A DNA stretch of 64,000 nt from Paucibacter sp963740455. GTDB lineage: Bacteria > Pseudomonadota > Gammaproteobacteria > Burkholderiales > Burkholderiaceae_C. Below are positions 9,199-17,335 of the stretch, in pieces. Below the pieces are notes generated by a model that saw only the letters and a program-made list of their open reading frames with translations, was not told where the DNA came from and did no database searches. The DNA lies in the NCBI GenBank assembly GCA_963740455.1, contig CAVUEF010000012.1:62001-126000 (forward strand), given 5' to 3'. The first letter of the stretch is position 1, and each line of letters begins with the position of its first letter. The position numbers and the translations under genes are program-made.

Positions 9199-9408
9199 TC
9201 AAACTCCTGTGCGGTACTGCAGACGTGTCATTTCGTGACCCGCCGTGAATCGATCATGGCAACCTTGCTGGCGCAAATGGTACCCCCACTGCAGCGGCGG
9301 GACTTTGACCGAACCGGGGTAAGTAGCGCTGTTGGCAAGCACTGACCCCAACTTAAATAGGGGGCAAGCCCGGGTGTCACTGTTGATCGGCGACCCGGCA
9401 CACAAGTC

Positions 9409-10635
9409 TCACCTGGACGGCGCGCGCCCGGGCCAGCGGGGCGGCCCGTCTCCGCCTTGCGCGCCTGCCGAATTTCGCGGCAGCCACATCAACACGCCAA
9501 ACGCCGCCAGCCCCAGCCCCGCCGACAACCACAGCGCCCGAGCCCCCCAATGATCGAGGCACAGGCCGAACAGCCAGGGCGCCAAGGCCTGCGCCATACG
9601 CGCTGGCAACATGATCAAGCCCTGGCGCGCGCCATACGATTGCGGGCCGAAAAACACCAGCGGCAAAGTGCCCTTGGAGATGGTGAGCACGCCGTTGCCG
9701 CCGCCGTGCAGCAGCGCAAAAGCGGCGGCAGCCGGCGCGCCTGCCAGGGCCAGCACGCCCGCGCCCAAGGGATGCATCAGGGTCGCCAGGCGCGCCGAAA
9801 TCAGCGGATGCGCACGCCTGAGAAAACCGAATTCCAGCAAGCGCGCCGCGACTTGCGCCGGGCCGATCAGCGCGCCGGCCGCCACGGCCAGCGCCAGCGT
9901 CGCACCGCAGGCTTGCAGCAAGGCCGGGAAGTGCGACGCCATCGCGGTGCTGACGAAGCCGGCGGTGGCAAACACAAAGGCCAGCTTCGCCGTGGTGCTG
10001 CGCGCGCCCGCCACCGGACTGCTGTCAATGCCAGGTCCCACGACGCTGGCCTGGCTGGACGCTTGCGGCGCAGGTGCCAACAAGGCGCGGGGCAGCCAGG
10101 CATTCAAAGGCAGGCCCAGCAGCACATGCACAGCAGCCCAGGCGAAGCACGCGCCGCGCCAACCGAACTGGGCGTCCAACAATGATGACAAGGGCCAACC
10201 CACCGTGCTTGCAAAACCCGCGATCAAGGTGATGCCGGTGATGGCGTTGCGGGCGTCACGGCCATACAGTCGCACGAGTGCCGCAAACGCGCCGTCGTAC
10301 AGGCCGGCGCCCATGCCCACGCCAAGCACCAGCCAGGCCGCGACCAATCCGGTCATGCCATTTGCCCATCCCAGCATGCACAGGCCGGTGGCAAATATCA
10401 GGCTGGTGCTCATCAATACCGGACGACCGCCCCAGCGGTCGATGGCACGCCCCGCATAAGGCCCGATCAACGCCGAAACCAGCAGCGCCAGCGAAAAGAC
10501 CGCGAACACCGAAGCCGTCGGCACCCCCATCTCGCGCGCCATCGCAGCAGCCAGGATGGCCGGCAGGTAGAAGCTCGAAGCCCACGCCAAGGTCTGCGCC
10601 GCGCCCAGCGTCGCGACAGTGGAAATACGGCTCAT
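9409..10635 (-). CDS. Major facilitator superfamily transporter
   Basis: Integral membrane transporter of 408 residues with about 12 predicted helices. It begins ISTVATLGAAQTLAWASSFY, typical of a Burkholderiales MFS subgroup. IGPYAGRAIDRWGGRPVL is the conserved loop 2-3 motif, and a central loop separates the two six-helix halves. I use the ATG at 10635; a TTG seven codons upstream (10656) is an alternative. It is a monocistronic leftward gene facing into the 210-base gap before the kor operon. Substrate unknown. Confidence 0.85.
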   Translation of the reverse strand: MSRISTVATLGAAQTLAWASSFYLPAILAAAMAREMGVPTASVFAVFSLALLVSALIGPYAGRAIDRWGGRPVLMSTSLIFATGLCMLGWANGMTGLVAAWLVLGVGMGAGLYDGAFAALVRLYGRDARNAITGITLIAGFASTVGWPLSSLLDAQFGWRGACFAWAAVHVLLGLPLNAWLPRALLAPAPQASSQASVVGPGIDSSPVAGARSTTAKLAFVFATAGFVSTAMASHFPALLQACGATLALAVAAGALIGPAQVAARLLEFGFLRRAHPLISARLATLMHPLGAGVLALAGAPAAAAFALLHGGGNGVLTISKGTLPLVFFGPQSYGARQGLIMLPARMAQALAPWLFGLCLDHWGARALWLSAGLGLAAFGVLMWLPRNSAGAQGGDGPPRWPGRAPSR

Positions 10636-10668
10636 ATCTGATGCAGTTTCTGACAAGGCGATGCGGCA

Positions 10669-10712
10669 ACACCTTGGCGATCATACGGGTCGCGGCTTCA
10701 AGGCTTCAGGGC
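10669..10712. repeat. Left copy of a diverged direct repeat bounding the HAD/YefM-YoeB island
   Basis: A segment of about 45 bases containing CCTTGGCGATC, TACGGG and CTTCAGGGCT. It recurs in the same orientation at 12358-12402, with about 36 of 46 positions identical when aligned by eye. It starts just upstream of the MFS gene and runs into the last codons of the HAD gene. The two copies enclose the HAD phosphatase and the toxin-antitoxin pair. Confidence 0.6.
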
Positions 10713-11347
10713 TTGGCCTCGCTCTGCGCAGGCGCGTAGCCGAGCGCGTGCAAGGCTGCCGCGACGTCGTCCGGTGAACTGACAAGAACGCCGCGCAGCC
10801 CGGCATCTTCGGCGGCACGGACGTTCTCGGCCAGGTCGTCGAAGAAGACGAACGACGACGCCTCAATGCCCGTGAGAGCGCAGATCTTGTCGAAGGCTGC
10901 GCGCTCGGGTTTGCGCAGTCCCATTTGATGCGACGCGAAGATGCGATCGAATGCGCCGACAACACCCGGAAACAACCTGCTCCAGGCCGACATGTGCGAC
11001 GCGTTGGTATTTGTGAAGGCATAACAGGGGACGGCGCCACGCAGGCTTTCGACCAGTTCCCTGGTTCGCACGAACTCACCCACGTAGATGGCATTCCAAC
11101 CGGCTTCGATCTGATCGAGGTTCGCATCCAATCGCAGCGTCCTCGCCAAGTGCGCGAAATACTCGGTTGCCGCGATCTCACCACGTTCGTGACGCTCGTA
11201 CTGATGGTCGAGCTTGAAGCTGCTGCGCAACTCCTCTGGCGATAGCGCCGAGTAGGGCGCCCAGGCGGCAAGCGCGCGACCGAAGTCGATGTCAACGAGC
11301 ACGCCGCCGAGGTCGAACAACAGTGCTGCTGGCGTGTGGGTGGGCAT
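10706..11347 (-). CDS. HAD-superfamily hydrolase (YihX-like sugar phosphatase)
   Basis: A 213-residue HAD phosphatase. Motif I is LLFDLGGVLVD with nucleophile Asp12, and the following IDFGRALAAW with FKLDHQYERHERGEI matches the YihX (alpha-D-glucose-1-phosphatase) branch. Motif II is FTNTNASH, motif III the Lys in GLRKPE, and motif IV FFDDLAENV. The substrate is probably a small phosphosugar. The gene lies inside an island with a toxin-antitoxin pair; its last bases overlap the left copy of the bounding repeat. Confidence 0.88.
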   Translation of the reverse strand: MPTHTPAALLFDLGGVLVDIDFGRALAAWAPYSALSPEELRSSFKLDHQYERHERGEIAATEYFAHLARTLRLDANLDQIEAGWNAIYVGEFVRTRELVESLRGAVPCYAFTNTNASHMSAWSRLFPGVVGAFDRIFASHQMGLRKPERAAFDKICALTGIEASSFVFFDDLAENVRAAEDAGLRGVLVSSPDDVAAALHALGYAPAQSEAKP

Positions 11348-11749
11348 GGGTGATGGGCTTGAGAGGCTTAACGAAGCAACTGGCGCTGCGTCGCGCTCTT
11401 CGGCGCAGAGGGCAGGTTCCAGTGGGACTTCAATTTTGAGCAGGATCGTAACCTGCTCTCATGTTCATCCACCTCGATAGAACGCGCTTTCACGCTTGGT
11501 TGCCCTGCGAGCCGAGATGATGCGAATGACGGCACCGTGCTCCCACAGCCCCAGCGCTCACCCCGCCATGTCCGTAAATGACGATGGTTCTCATACCGCC
11601 TTGACTGGCGCCAACTCGGCGCAACGCCATTCGACGAAATAGTTTCGCAGGCAGCGTGAACTACAGCAAGCCCAAGCGTTGCGCCACCGGCTTGCTCGAC
11701 AAATACGGACAAACAAGGTACAGTAACGCGTACATATCCGGAGCCCCAA
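11348..11749. other. Gap of about 400 bases upstream of yefM
   Basis: No supported gene. Open frames present on either strand lack recognisable motifs and ribosome-binding sites. The right end holds the yefM promoter/operator region. The rest may be degraded sequence of the island. Confidence 0.5.
11718..11743 (+). promoter_or_regulatory. Putative YefM operator and ribosome-binding site
   Basis: Two GTACA boxes at 11718-11722 and 11730-11734 lie 12 bases apart. TACAGT at 11719-11724 is a plausible -10 element. GGAG at 11740-11743 is a good ribosome-binding site six bases before the yefM ATG. YefM is known to bind TGTACA-type sites in its own promoter in other bacteria; applying that here is inference. 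Confidence 0.45.
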
Positions 11750-12001
11750 ATGGATGCAATAAGCTATACGGCCGTCCGCGCCAACCTCGCCAGCACCATG
11801 GACCGGGTTTGTAACGATCACGAAGCCTTGATCATTACCCGCAACGGCGAACAAGCCGTGGTGATGCTCTCGCTTGAAGACTTCAAGGCGCTTGAGGAAA
11901 CGGCCTATCTGTTGCGCACACCCGCCAATGCCAAGCGCCTTCTTTCGGCGGCTGCGCAACTGAACACCGGGAAAGGTGTTGAGCGGAAGCTGGCCAAGTG
12001 A
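11750..12001 (+). CDS. yefM: Type II antitoxin, YefM/Phd family
   Basis: An 83-residue Phd/YefM antitoxin beginning MDAISYTAVRANLASTMDRV, with the conserved ITRNGEQAVVMLSLEDFKALEETAYLL core. The N-terminal part forms the DNA-binding dimer that represses the operon; the C-terminal tail (from about residue 55) wraps and inhibits the toxin. Its TGA overlaps the GTG start of yoeB (GTGA), the usual coupling for this pair. Confidence 0.95.
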   Translation: MDAISYTAVRANLASTMDRVCNDHEALIITRNGEQAVVMLSLEDFKALEETAYLLRTPANAKRLLSAAAQLNTGKGVERKLAK

Positions 12002-12252
12002 AGCTGATCTTCGCGGACGAAGCATGGGAAGACTACCTGTATTGGCAAAAGCAGGACAAGCGCATGGTGGAGCGAATCAACCGGCTGATTCTGGAAACCC
12101 AGCGCGATCCGTTCACTGGAGTAGGCAAACCAGAAGCCTTGAAACACGCGCTCTCAGGATACTGGTCACGCCGCATAACGGACGAGCACCGCATGGTGTA
12201 CCGCGTTGAAGCTAAAGCACTGCTGATTGCTCAATTGCGTTTCCATTACTGA
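11998..12252 (+). CDS. yoeB: Type II toxin YoeB (mRNA endonuclease)
   Basis: An 84-residue RelE-superfamily ribosome-dependent mRNA interferase, the same length as E. coli YoeB. The catalytic residues known for the E. coli enzyme are all present at the same numbers: Glu46, Arg65, His83 and Tyr84 (C terminus RFHY). The GTG start at 11998 overlaps the yefM stop. The pair appears intact, which implies selection for a working toxin-antitoxin unit in this island. Confidence 0.96.
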   Translation: MKLIFADEAWEDYLYWQKQDKRMVERINRLILETQRDPFTGVGKPEALKHALSGYWSRRITDEHRMVYRVEAKALLIAQLRFHY

Positions 12253-12357
12253 GGCGCCCGATGCGCTGCCTTGGATCTTCTGCGCTGCGCCAAAGCTCCC
12301 AACTGCGACGATACGGCCCCCGTATTTGATTCACGTCGTGACACGTCTATGCAAGGA

Positions 12358-12402
12358 AACCTTGGCGATCGTACGGGCCGCTGCATTGAAACTTCAGGGC
12401 TC
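12358..12402. repeat. Right copy of the diverged direct repeat bounding the HAD/YefM-YoeB island
   Basis: Matches 10669-10712 in the same orientation (shared blocks CCTTGGCGATC, TACGGG, CTTCAGGGCT). It lies between yoeB and the end of ttuD, in a gap of about 190 bases that has no other feature. Confidence 0.6.
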
Positions 12403-12443
12403 AATCCGCCACGCCGCGTGAGAACTCTTGGACGAGATAGCAG

Positions 12444-13751
12444 CTACAAGCCCTTGTCGATCAGGATGGCGCGAAAGTCGTTCACATTGGTCAGCGTGGG
12501 TCCGGTGATGACCGAGTCACCCAGGCTTGCAAAGAAGCTGTGGCCGTCGTTGTCGGCGAGACGGTCCATCGGACGCAGCCCCAGCTTCCAGGCGCGTGCC
12601 AGCGAGTCGGGCGCCAGGCAGGCGCCGGCGATTTCTTCCTGGCCGTCGACGCCATCGGTGTCGCCCATCAGCGCGTGGATGCGCGGGTGACCATCGAGCG
12701 CCAAGCCCAGCGACAGCAGGCACTCGACATTGCGGCCGCCACGTCCCTGGCCGCGCACGGTGACGGTGGTCTCGCCACCCGACAGCAGCACGCAAGGCGC
12801 GCTGAACGGCTGTGCGCGCTCGGCCACCTGCAAGGCGATGGCAGCCAGCACCTTGCCCACGTCGCGCGCCTCGCCCTGCAAGGCGTCGCCCAGAATGTGG
12901 GCGGCGTAGCCGGCTTCGCGCGCCACCCGGGCCGCGGCTTCGAGCGCCATTTGCGGCGTCGCGATGATGCGGGTCTGGGCGCGCAGCAGCCGCACGTCGC
13001 CGGCTTTGATCGATTCGCCGCGTCCGCTCGTCAACACCTCGCGCGCCGCAGCGGGCAACTCGATCGCGTAGCGGCGCACGATGTCGAGCGCGTCAGCGCA
13101 AGTCGTCGGGTCGGCCACGGTGGGGCCGGAGGCGATGTCCATGGGATTGTCGCCAGGCACGTCAGAGATCAGCAAGTTCAGCATGCGCGCCGGATGGCAG
13201 GCCGCGGCGAGCCGTCCGCCCTTGATGGCCGAGAGATGGCGGCGCACGCAGTTCATCTCGCCGATGCTGGCGCCCGATTTCAACAGCTCACGATTGATCG
13301 CCTGTTTGTGCTCAAGCGTCAGCCCGGGCAAAGGCAGCGGCAGAAGCGACGAGCCGCCGCCCGAGATCAGGCACAGCACCAGATCGTCGGCGCTCAGGCC
13401 TTGCACGCGCTCGAGCATGCGCTCGGCGGCGTGCAGTCCGGCCGCATCGGGCACCGGATGCGCGGCCTCCTTGATTTCGATGCGCTCACAAGGCACGCCG
13501 TAGCCGTAGCGCGTGACCACCAGCCCGCTGAGCGGGCCCGACCAGTTCGTCTCGACGGCGTTGGCCATCGCTGCCGATGCCTTGCCGGCGCCGATCACGA
13601 TGAGCCGTCCCTGGCCCAGGTCCTTGGGCGCGGGCAGGTGCGGGGGCACGCACTTGGCGGGCTGCGCCGAAGCGATGGCCGCATCGAACATGCGGCGCAA
13701 CACGGCCGCCTGCGCGGACCGCCGGGGAGACGACGAGGTGGCGTGCTTCAT
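12444..13751 (-). CDS. ttuD: Glycerate 2-kinase / hydroxypyruvate reductase family protein (TtuD, MOFRL)
   Basis: A 435-residue protein of the DUF4147-MOFRL family, historically called hydroxypyruvate reductase (TtuD) and now known largely as glycerate 2-kinase (GckA). It phosphorylates D-glycerate to 2-phosphoglycerate. The N-terminal domain has RLIVIGAGKASAAMA and LCLISGGGSSLLP. The C-terminal MOFRL domain has CVLLSGGETTVTVRGQGRGGRN and MGDTDGVDG. It is the last gene of the hyi-(glxR remnant)-ttuD cluster, and its ATG overlaps the remnant's stop as ATGA. Kinase activity is more likely than reductase activity. Confidence 0.9.
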   Translation of the reverse strand: MKHATSSSPRRSAQAAVLRRMFDAAIASAQPAKCVPPHLPAPKDLGQGRLIVIGAGKASAAMANAVETNWSGPLSGLVVTRYGYGVPCERIEIKEAAHPVPDAAGLHAAERMLERVQGLSADDLVLCLISGGGSSLLPLPLPGLTLEHKQAINRELLKSGASIGEMNCVRRHLSAIKGGRLAAACHPARMLNLLISDVPGDNPMDIASGPTVADPTTCADALDIVRRYAIELPAAAREVLTSGRGESIKAGDVRLLRAQTRIIATPQMALEAAARVAREAGYAAHILGDALQGEARDVGKVLAAIALQVAERAQPFSAPCVLLSGGETTVTVRGQGRGGRNVECLLSLGLALDGHPRIHALMGDTDGVDGQEEIAGACLAPDSLARAWKLGLRPMDRLADNDGHSFFASLGDSVITGPTLTNVNDFRAILIDKGL

Positions 13752-13825
13752 GACAGAGGGCCCGCGACGGGCGCGCCCATCATGGCCGGTCCGATGCGAC
13801 CAATATCGAGTGCTTTGCTGCTCAT
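13748..13825 (-). pseudogene. Vestigial tartronate semialdehyde reductase (glxR/garR) leader ORF
   Basis: A 25-codon reading frame between hyi and ttuD. It has its own ribosome-binding site (AAGGAA overlapping the hyi stop) and an ATGA overlap with ttuD. Its residues 7-21, DIGRIGPAMMGAPVA, resemble the N-terminal NAD(P)-binding strand-loop of GlxR/GarR (DIGFIGLGIMGAPMA in typical enzymes), but the second glycine of GxGxxG is lost. The order hyi-glxR-ttuD is the usual operon in relatives, so nearly the whole reductase gene appears to have been deleted, leaving the translation start and the coupling to ttuD. The identification rests on about 15 residues plus position. Confidence 0.6.
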
Positions 13826-13835
13826 GCGGTGTTCC

Positions 13836-14615
13836 TTATCGAGCCAGACGCTGACGCCAACCCAGGCCCGCCTCGGTGCCAGCGGCGGGCTTGTATTCGC
13901 AGCCTATCCAGCCGGCGTAGCCGATGCGGTCCAGGTGCGCGAACAAGAAGGCATAGTTGATCTCGCCCGTGCCGGGTTCGTGACGGCCGGGGTTGTCGGC
14001 CAACTGCATGTGACCGATTTGCGCCAGATGTTTTTCGATGGTTGCGGCGAGTTCGCCCTCGGTGCGCTGCGCGTGGTAGATGTCGTACTGCACGAAGGCG
14101 TTGTCGGCGCCGACTTCGGCCAGGATCGACAGCGCCTGGTCGGTGCGCGTGAGATAGAAGCCGGGCATGTCGAAAGCGTTGATCGGCTCGATCAGCAAGC
14201 TCAGTCCGGCGCGTTTGAGCTCGCCCGCGGCGTAGCGCAAGTTGGCGACGATGGTCTGGCGCAGCACCTCGGCACTCACACCGTGCGGCGCCTTGCCGGC
14301 CAGACAGTTGAGCCGCGGCACGCCCAGCACTTTGGCGTACTCGACCGCCTTGGCCACGCCGGCGCGGAACTCCGCCACCCGGTCCGGATGACAGGCAATG
14401 CCGCGCTCGCCAGCGTCCCAGTCACCGGGCGGCAGGTTGTGCAGTACGAGCTTCAGGCCGTACGCGTCCAGGCGCTGCTTGATCTCCTGCGCGCTCCAGG
14501 CATACGGAAAGAGAAACTCGACCGCTTCGAAGCCGGCCTTGGCGGCGCGCTCGAACCGGTCAAGAAACGGCACCTCGTTGAACAGCATCGTGAGGTTGGC
14601 GGCGAAGCGGGGCAT
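13836..14615 (-). CDS. hyi: Hydroxypyruvate isomerase family protein (Hyi; OtnI-type activity possible)
   Basis: A 259-residue TIM-barrel isomerase that interconverts hydroxypyruvate and tartronate semialdehyde. The N terminus PRFAANLTMLFNEVPFLDRF matches E. coli Hyi closely. Later blocks LHNLPPGDWDAGERGIACHP, LLIEPINAFDMPGFYL, VQYDIYHAQRTEGEL and ADNPGRHEPGTGEINY carry the metal ligands and catalytic Glu residues. I chose the ATG at 14615 because AGGAGA sits just upstream. Paralogues (OtnI) act on 2-oxotetronate; since the sugar-acid operon at 26-36 kb lacks otnI, this gene might also serve that pathway. Its own cluster favours the hydroxypyruvate role. Confidence 0.88.
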   Translation of the reverse strand: MPRFAANLTMLFNEVPFLDRFERAAKAGFEAVEFLFPYAWSAQEIKQRLDAYGLKLVLHNLPPGDWDAGERGIACHPDRVAEFRAGVAKAVEYAKVLGVPRLNCLAGKAPHGVSAEVLRQTIVANLRYAAGELKRAGLSLLIEPINAFDMPGFYLTRTDQALSILAEVGADNAFVQYDIYHAQRTEGELAATIEKHLAQIGHMQLADNPGRHEPGTGEINYAFLFAHLDRIGYAGWIGCEYKPAAGTEAGLGWRQRLAR

Positions 14616-14785
14616 GCGGGTCTCCTGTTGCGCTGAAAATTGTGTCTGCATTGCCCACCGATGCGCATGGTGGTCGCGCCATGCAGTGAACCACAGTGCC
14701 CTCAGTCGGTCTGGGCAATCGCAGCCACAATACACCGTCAGGCGCGGCTGCTGTGCTGCGCCAAACTACCAAAGGAATTCTGACC

Positions 14786-15649
14786 ATGAAACTGCTGCGA
14801 CATGGCGCCAAGGGCGCCGAGCGTCCCGCCTTGCTGGACGCGCAAGGCCGGGTACGCGATCTGAGCGGCGTGCTGTCCGACATCGATGCCGACATGCTCT
14901 CGCCGCAGTCCCTTCAGCAACTGCGCGCGCTCGACCCCGAGACCTTGCCGCTGGTCGAGCAACCGGGGCGCTTGGCGCCACCCTGGGCCGGCATGGGCAA
15001 GTTCGTCTGCGTGGGTCTGAACTACGCCGACCATGCGGCAGAAGCCGGCATGCCGATTCCCAAAGAGCCGGTGCTGTTCATGAAACCCAACAGCGCCTTG
15101 ATCGGCTGCAACGACGCCGTGGTGTTGCCGCAAGGCGCGCTGAAGGGCGACTGGGAAGTCGAGCTCGGTGTGGTGATAGGCACCAAGGCGCGCTATGTGG
15201 GCGTCGAGCATGCGCTTGACCATGTCGCCGGCTATTGCGTGGCAAACGATGTGTCAGAGCGCGAATACCAGTTGGAGCGCAGCGGCACCTGGGACAAGGG
15301 CAAGGGATGCGATACCTTCGGGCCGGTCGGTCCCTGGCTGGTCACGGCCGACGAGGTGCCCGATCCGCAGGCGCTCGACCTCTGGCTGGACCTGAACGGC
15401 CAGCGCATGCAGACCGGCAACACGCGCACCATGGTGTTTGGCGTGGCCGAGTTGGTGAGCTACATCAGCCGCTTCATGACGCTATATCCGGGCGACCTCA
15501 TCATCACCGGCACGCCGCCCGGTGTCGGCCTGGGCCACAAGCCGCCGCTCTTTCTGAAACCGGGCGATGAAATGCGTTTGGGCATCACCGGCCTGGGTGA
15601 GCAGCGCCAGCGCGTGCATGCCTGGAATGCCGAGTTGATTGACGCCTGA
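14786..15649 (+). CDS. Fumarylacetoacetate hydrolase (FAH) family protein
   Basis: A 287-residue FAH-fold hydrolase/isomerase. FVCVGLNYADHAAEAGMPIP, FMKPNSALIG, DWEVELGVVIG (metal-binding Glu residues) and the C-terminal GDLIITGTPPGVGLG are family signatures. The ATG at 14786 is preceded by AAAGGAA; earlier in-frame starts would add a leader with no family similarity. Members cleave or isomerise C-C bonds of dicarbonyl acids (fumarylpyruvate, HHDD, 2-keto-3-deoxy sugar acids), so substrate is not fixed. It is transcribed divergently from hyi and converges with the broken amidase. Confidence 0.9.
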   Translation: MKLLRHGAKGAERPALLDAQGRVRDLSGVLSDIDADMLSPQSLQQLRALDPETLPLVEQPGRLAPPWAGMGKFVCVGLNYADHAAEAGMPIPKEPVLFMKPNSALIGCNDAVVLPQGALKGDWEVELGVVIGTKARYVGVEHALDHVAGYCVANDVSEREYQLERSGTWDKGKGCDTFGPVGPWLVTADEVPDPQALDLWLDLNGQRMQTGNTRTMVFGVAELVSYISRFMTLYPGDLIITGTPPGVGLGHKPPLFLKPGDEMRLGITGLGEQRQRVHAWNAELIDA

Positions 15650-15675
15650 ACTGGCACCGGGGCGCGGCTGCACTA

Positions 15676-17015
15676 TCAGCTTGAGCCTGCGGCCACCCGC
15701 GCGGTGAGCCAGCGCCCCGTGCGCAGCAGGCGCGCATCATCCTCGCGGCGCCCCACCAGCTGCACACCCAAGGGCAGGCCGTTCGCGCCATGCAGCAGCG
15801 GCAGGCTCAGCGCCGGCAAGCCGGTCAGGGTCCACAGCGTGCACATCAAGGGGTCGCCCGTCGTCTCCAGTCCAGCCGGCGCCGTGCCCAGCGTGGCCGG
15901 CGTCAGGATGGCGTCGAAACGGTCGAACATTTTGTCGAGCGCCTCCTGCATGCCGGCAATGCTTTCGACGGCCTTGCGATAGTCGACTGCCGTGACTTGG
16001 CGACCGCGTTCGATCTGGCCGCGCAGCGAGGGCGAGAGCTGCTCTTTGCCGCGTGCGTATTCGTCGGCAAACGAGCCCGCCAGATCGGCCTCCATGATGA
16101 GCCGGTGCGTCTGCACGGCCGCCTCGATGTCGAGCGGCAACTCGATAGCCTCGACATGCGCGCCCAGCGCCTCGGCGCAGGCCTCGAAGGCCGCACGCGC
16201 GTCCGCGTCAAGACGATGCCAGAAGGCAGTGCGGATGAAGGCCAGCCTGGGCGGCAACGGGGGGTCGCTCGTCGCCACGCTGTGCAGCGGCAGCGCAGGC
16301 AGCGGGGTTCGCGCCTCCGCAGCGGCGTCGTCGCCACACAGGGCTTGCGCGAGCATGGCGACGTCTGCCACGCTGCGGCCGAACACGCCGATCTGGTCCA
16401 GCGGCGCAGACTGCATCAGCACCCCGCGGCGCGGGATCAGGCCGAAGCTGGGTTTGAAGCCGACCACGCCGCAAAACGAGGCCGGACGAATCACCGAGCC
16501 GTTGGTCTGCGTGCCAACGCCAGCGGCACCATGAAGGCCGCGACTGCCGCAGCCGAACCGCTCGACGAGCCGCCCGGCGTGTGCCCGCTGTGGTGCGGGT
16601 TGCGCGTCTTGCCCGGCGCGTAAGTGGCCAGCTCGGTGGTGACGGTCTTGCCCATCATCAGCGCGCCGGCGCGACGCATGCGCTCGACGAGCGCCGCGTC
16701 GGCGCGTGGCATGCGGCCGCTGTGCAGCGGCGTGCCCAACTCGGTCAGCACGAAGCGCGTGTCGATGATGTCCTTGACACCAACCGGCACGCCTGACAAC
16801 GGCCCCACGGCTTGCCCGCTGCGGTGAGCGTGGTCCGCAGCGTCGGCCTGCTCAAGCAGCGCTTGCGCGTCGAACCGGGTCCAGGCCCGCACCTCGGGCT
16901 CGACGGCCGCGACGCGTTCGATCAGCGCCTGTGCATAGGCGCGCGCCGACATCTCGCCAGCGGCCAAGCGGCGCGCTGCCTCGACGGCAGACAACTCATG
17001 CAATGGAGGTTTCAT
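15676..17015 (-). pseudogene. Amidase-signature enzyme, frameshifted
   Basis: An amidase of about 446 residues if repaired, now in two frames (16491-17015 and 15676-16494). The first part carries the catalytic Lys in GVPVGVKDIID and the cis-Ser region TPGGSSSGSAAAVAA. The second begins at GTQTNGSVIRPASF, which carries the nucleophile Ser. The break lies at about 16516-16520, where an expected GCGGTTGGC (minus strand) reads GCGTTGGC, a one-base loss. No single product holds the whole Ser-cisSer-Lys triad. Apart from this single indel the sequence looks intact, so a recent mutation or a sequencing error are both plausible. Confidence 0.85.
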
Positions 17016-17335
17016 TTCATCGACCGTGGTGAAGTTCAGACAGCCAGGTCACGCCGCCCGGCACACAGAGACGACCATCATTGCACAGCCTCGCGTGCCT
17101 GAAGCAGAGCTGGCAGTGAGCTGCCGCACGCAGCACCGAACCCAGCGTCTGTCGCCGCCGCATCGCCGGTCCTTGCCAGGCCGAACAGCTGGCGCCCGCC
17201 ACGGGCTTGCATCAGCACGGCGAGCGGCATGTCAAGTGTGGGATGTCTGCGAAATATGGTGATAACCCTCTATCGGATATGCAGAAACGACCAAAGATGG
17301 CTCGTTGTTTCACTCACCCCAACCAGGAGATCAAC
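17016..17335. other. Divergent promoter region between the amidase and the TRAP operon
   Basis: A 320-base gap with no supported gene. It should contain the promoters of the leftward amidase and the rightward dctP operon. An AT-richer patch near 17245-17285 is the best place for the dctP promoter, but I could not assign -35/-10 boxes. AGGAGA just before 17336 is the dctP ribosome-binding site. Confidence 0.5.

Noticed and set aside
13836..14615. Firm assignment of this gene as otnI
   Set aside because: Sequence blocks match Hyi closely and it lies beside ttuD and the glxR remnant, far from the tetronate operon. OtnI activity is kept only as a possibility.
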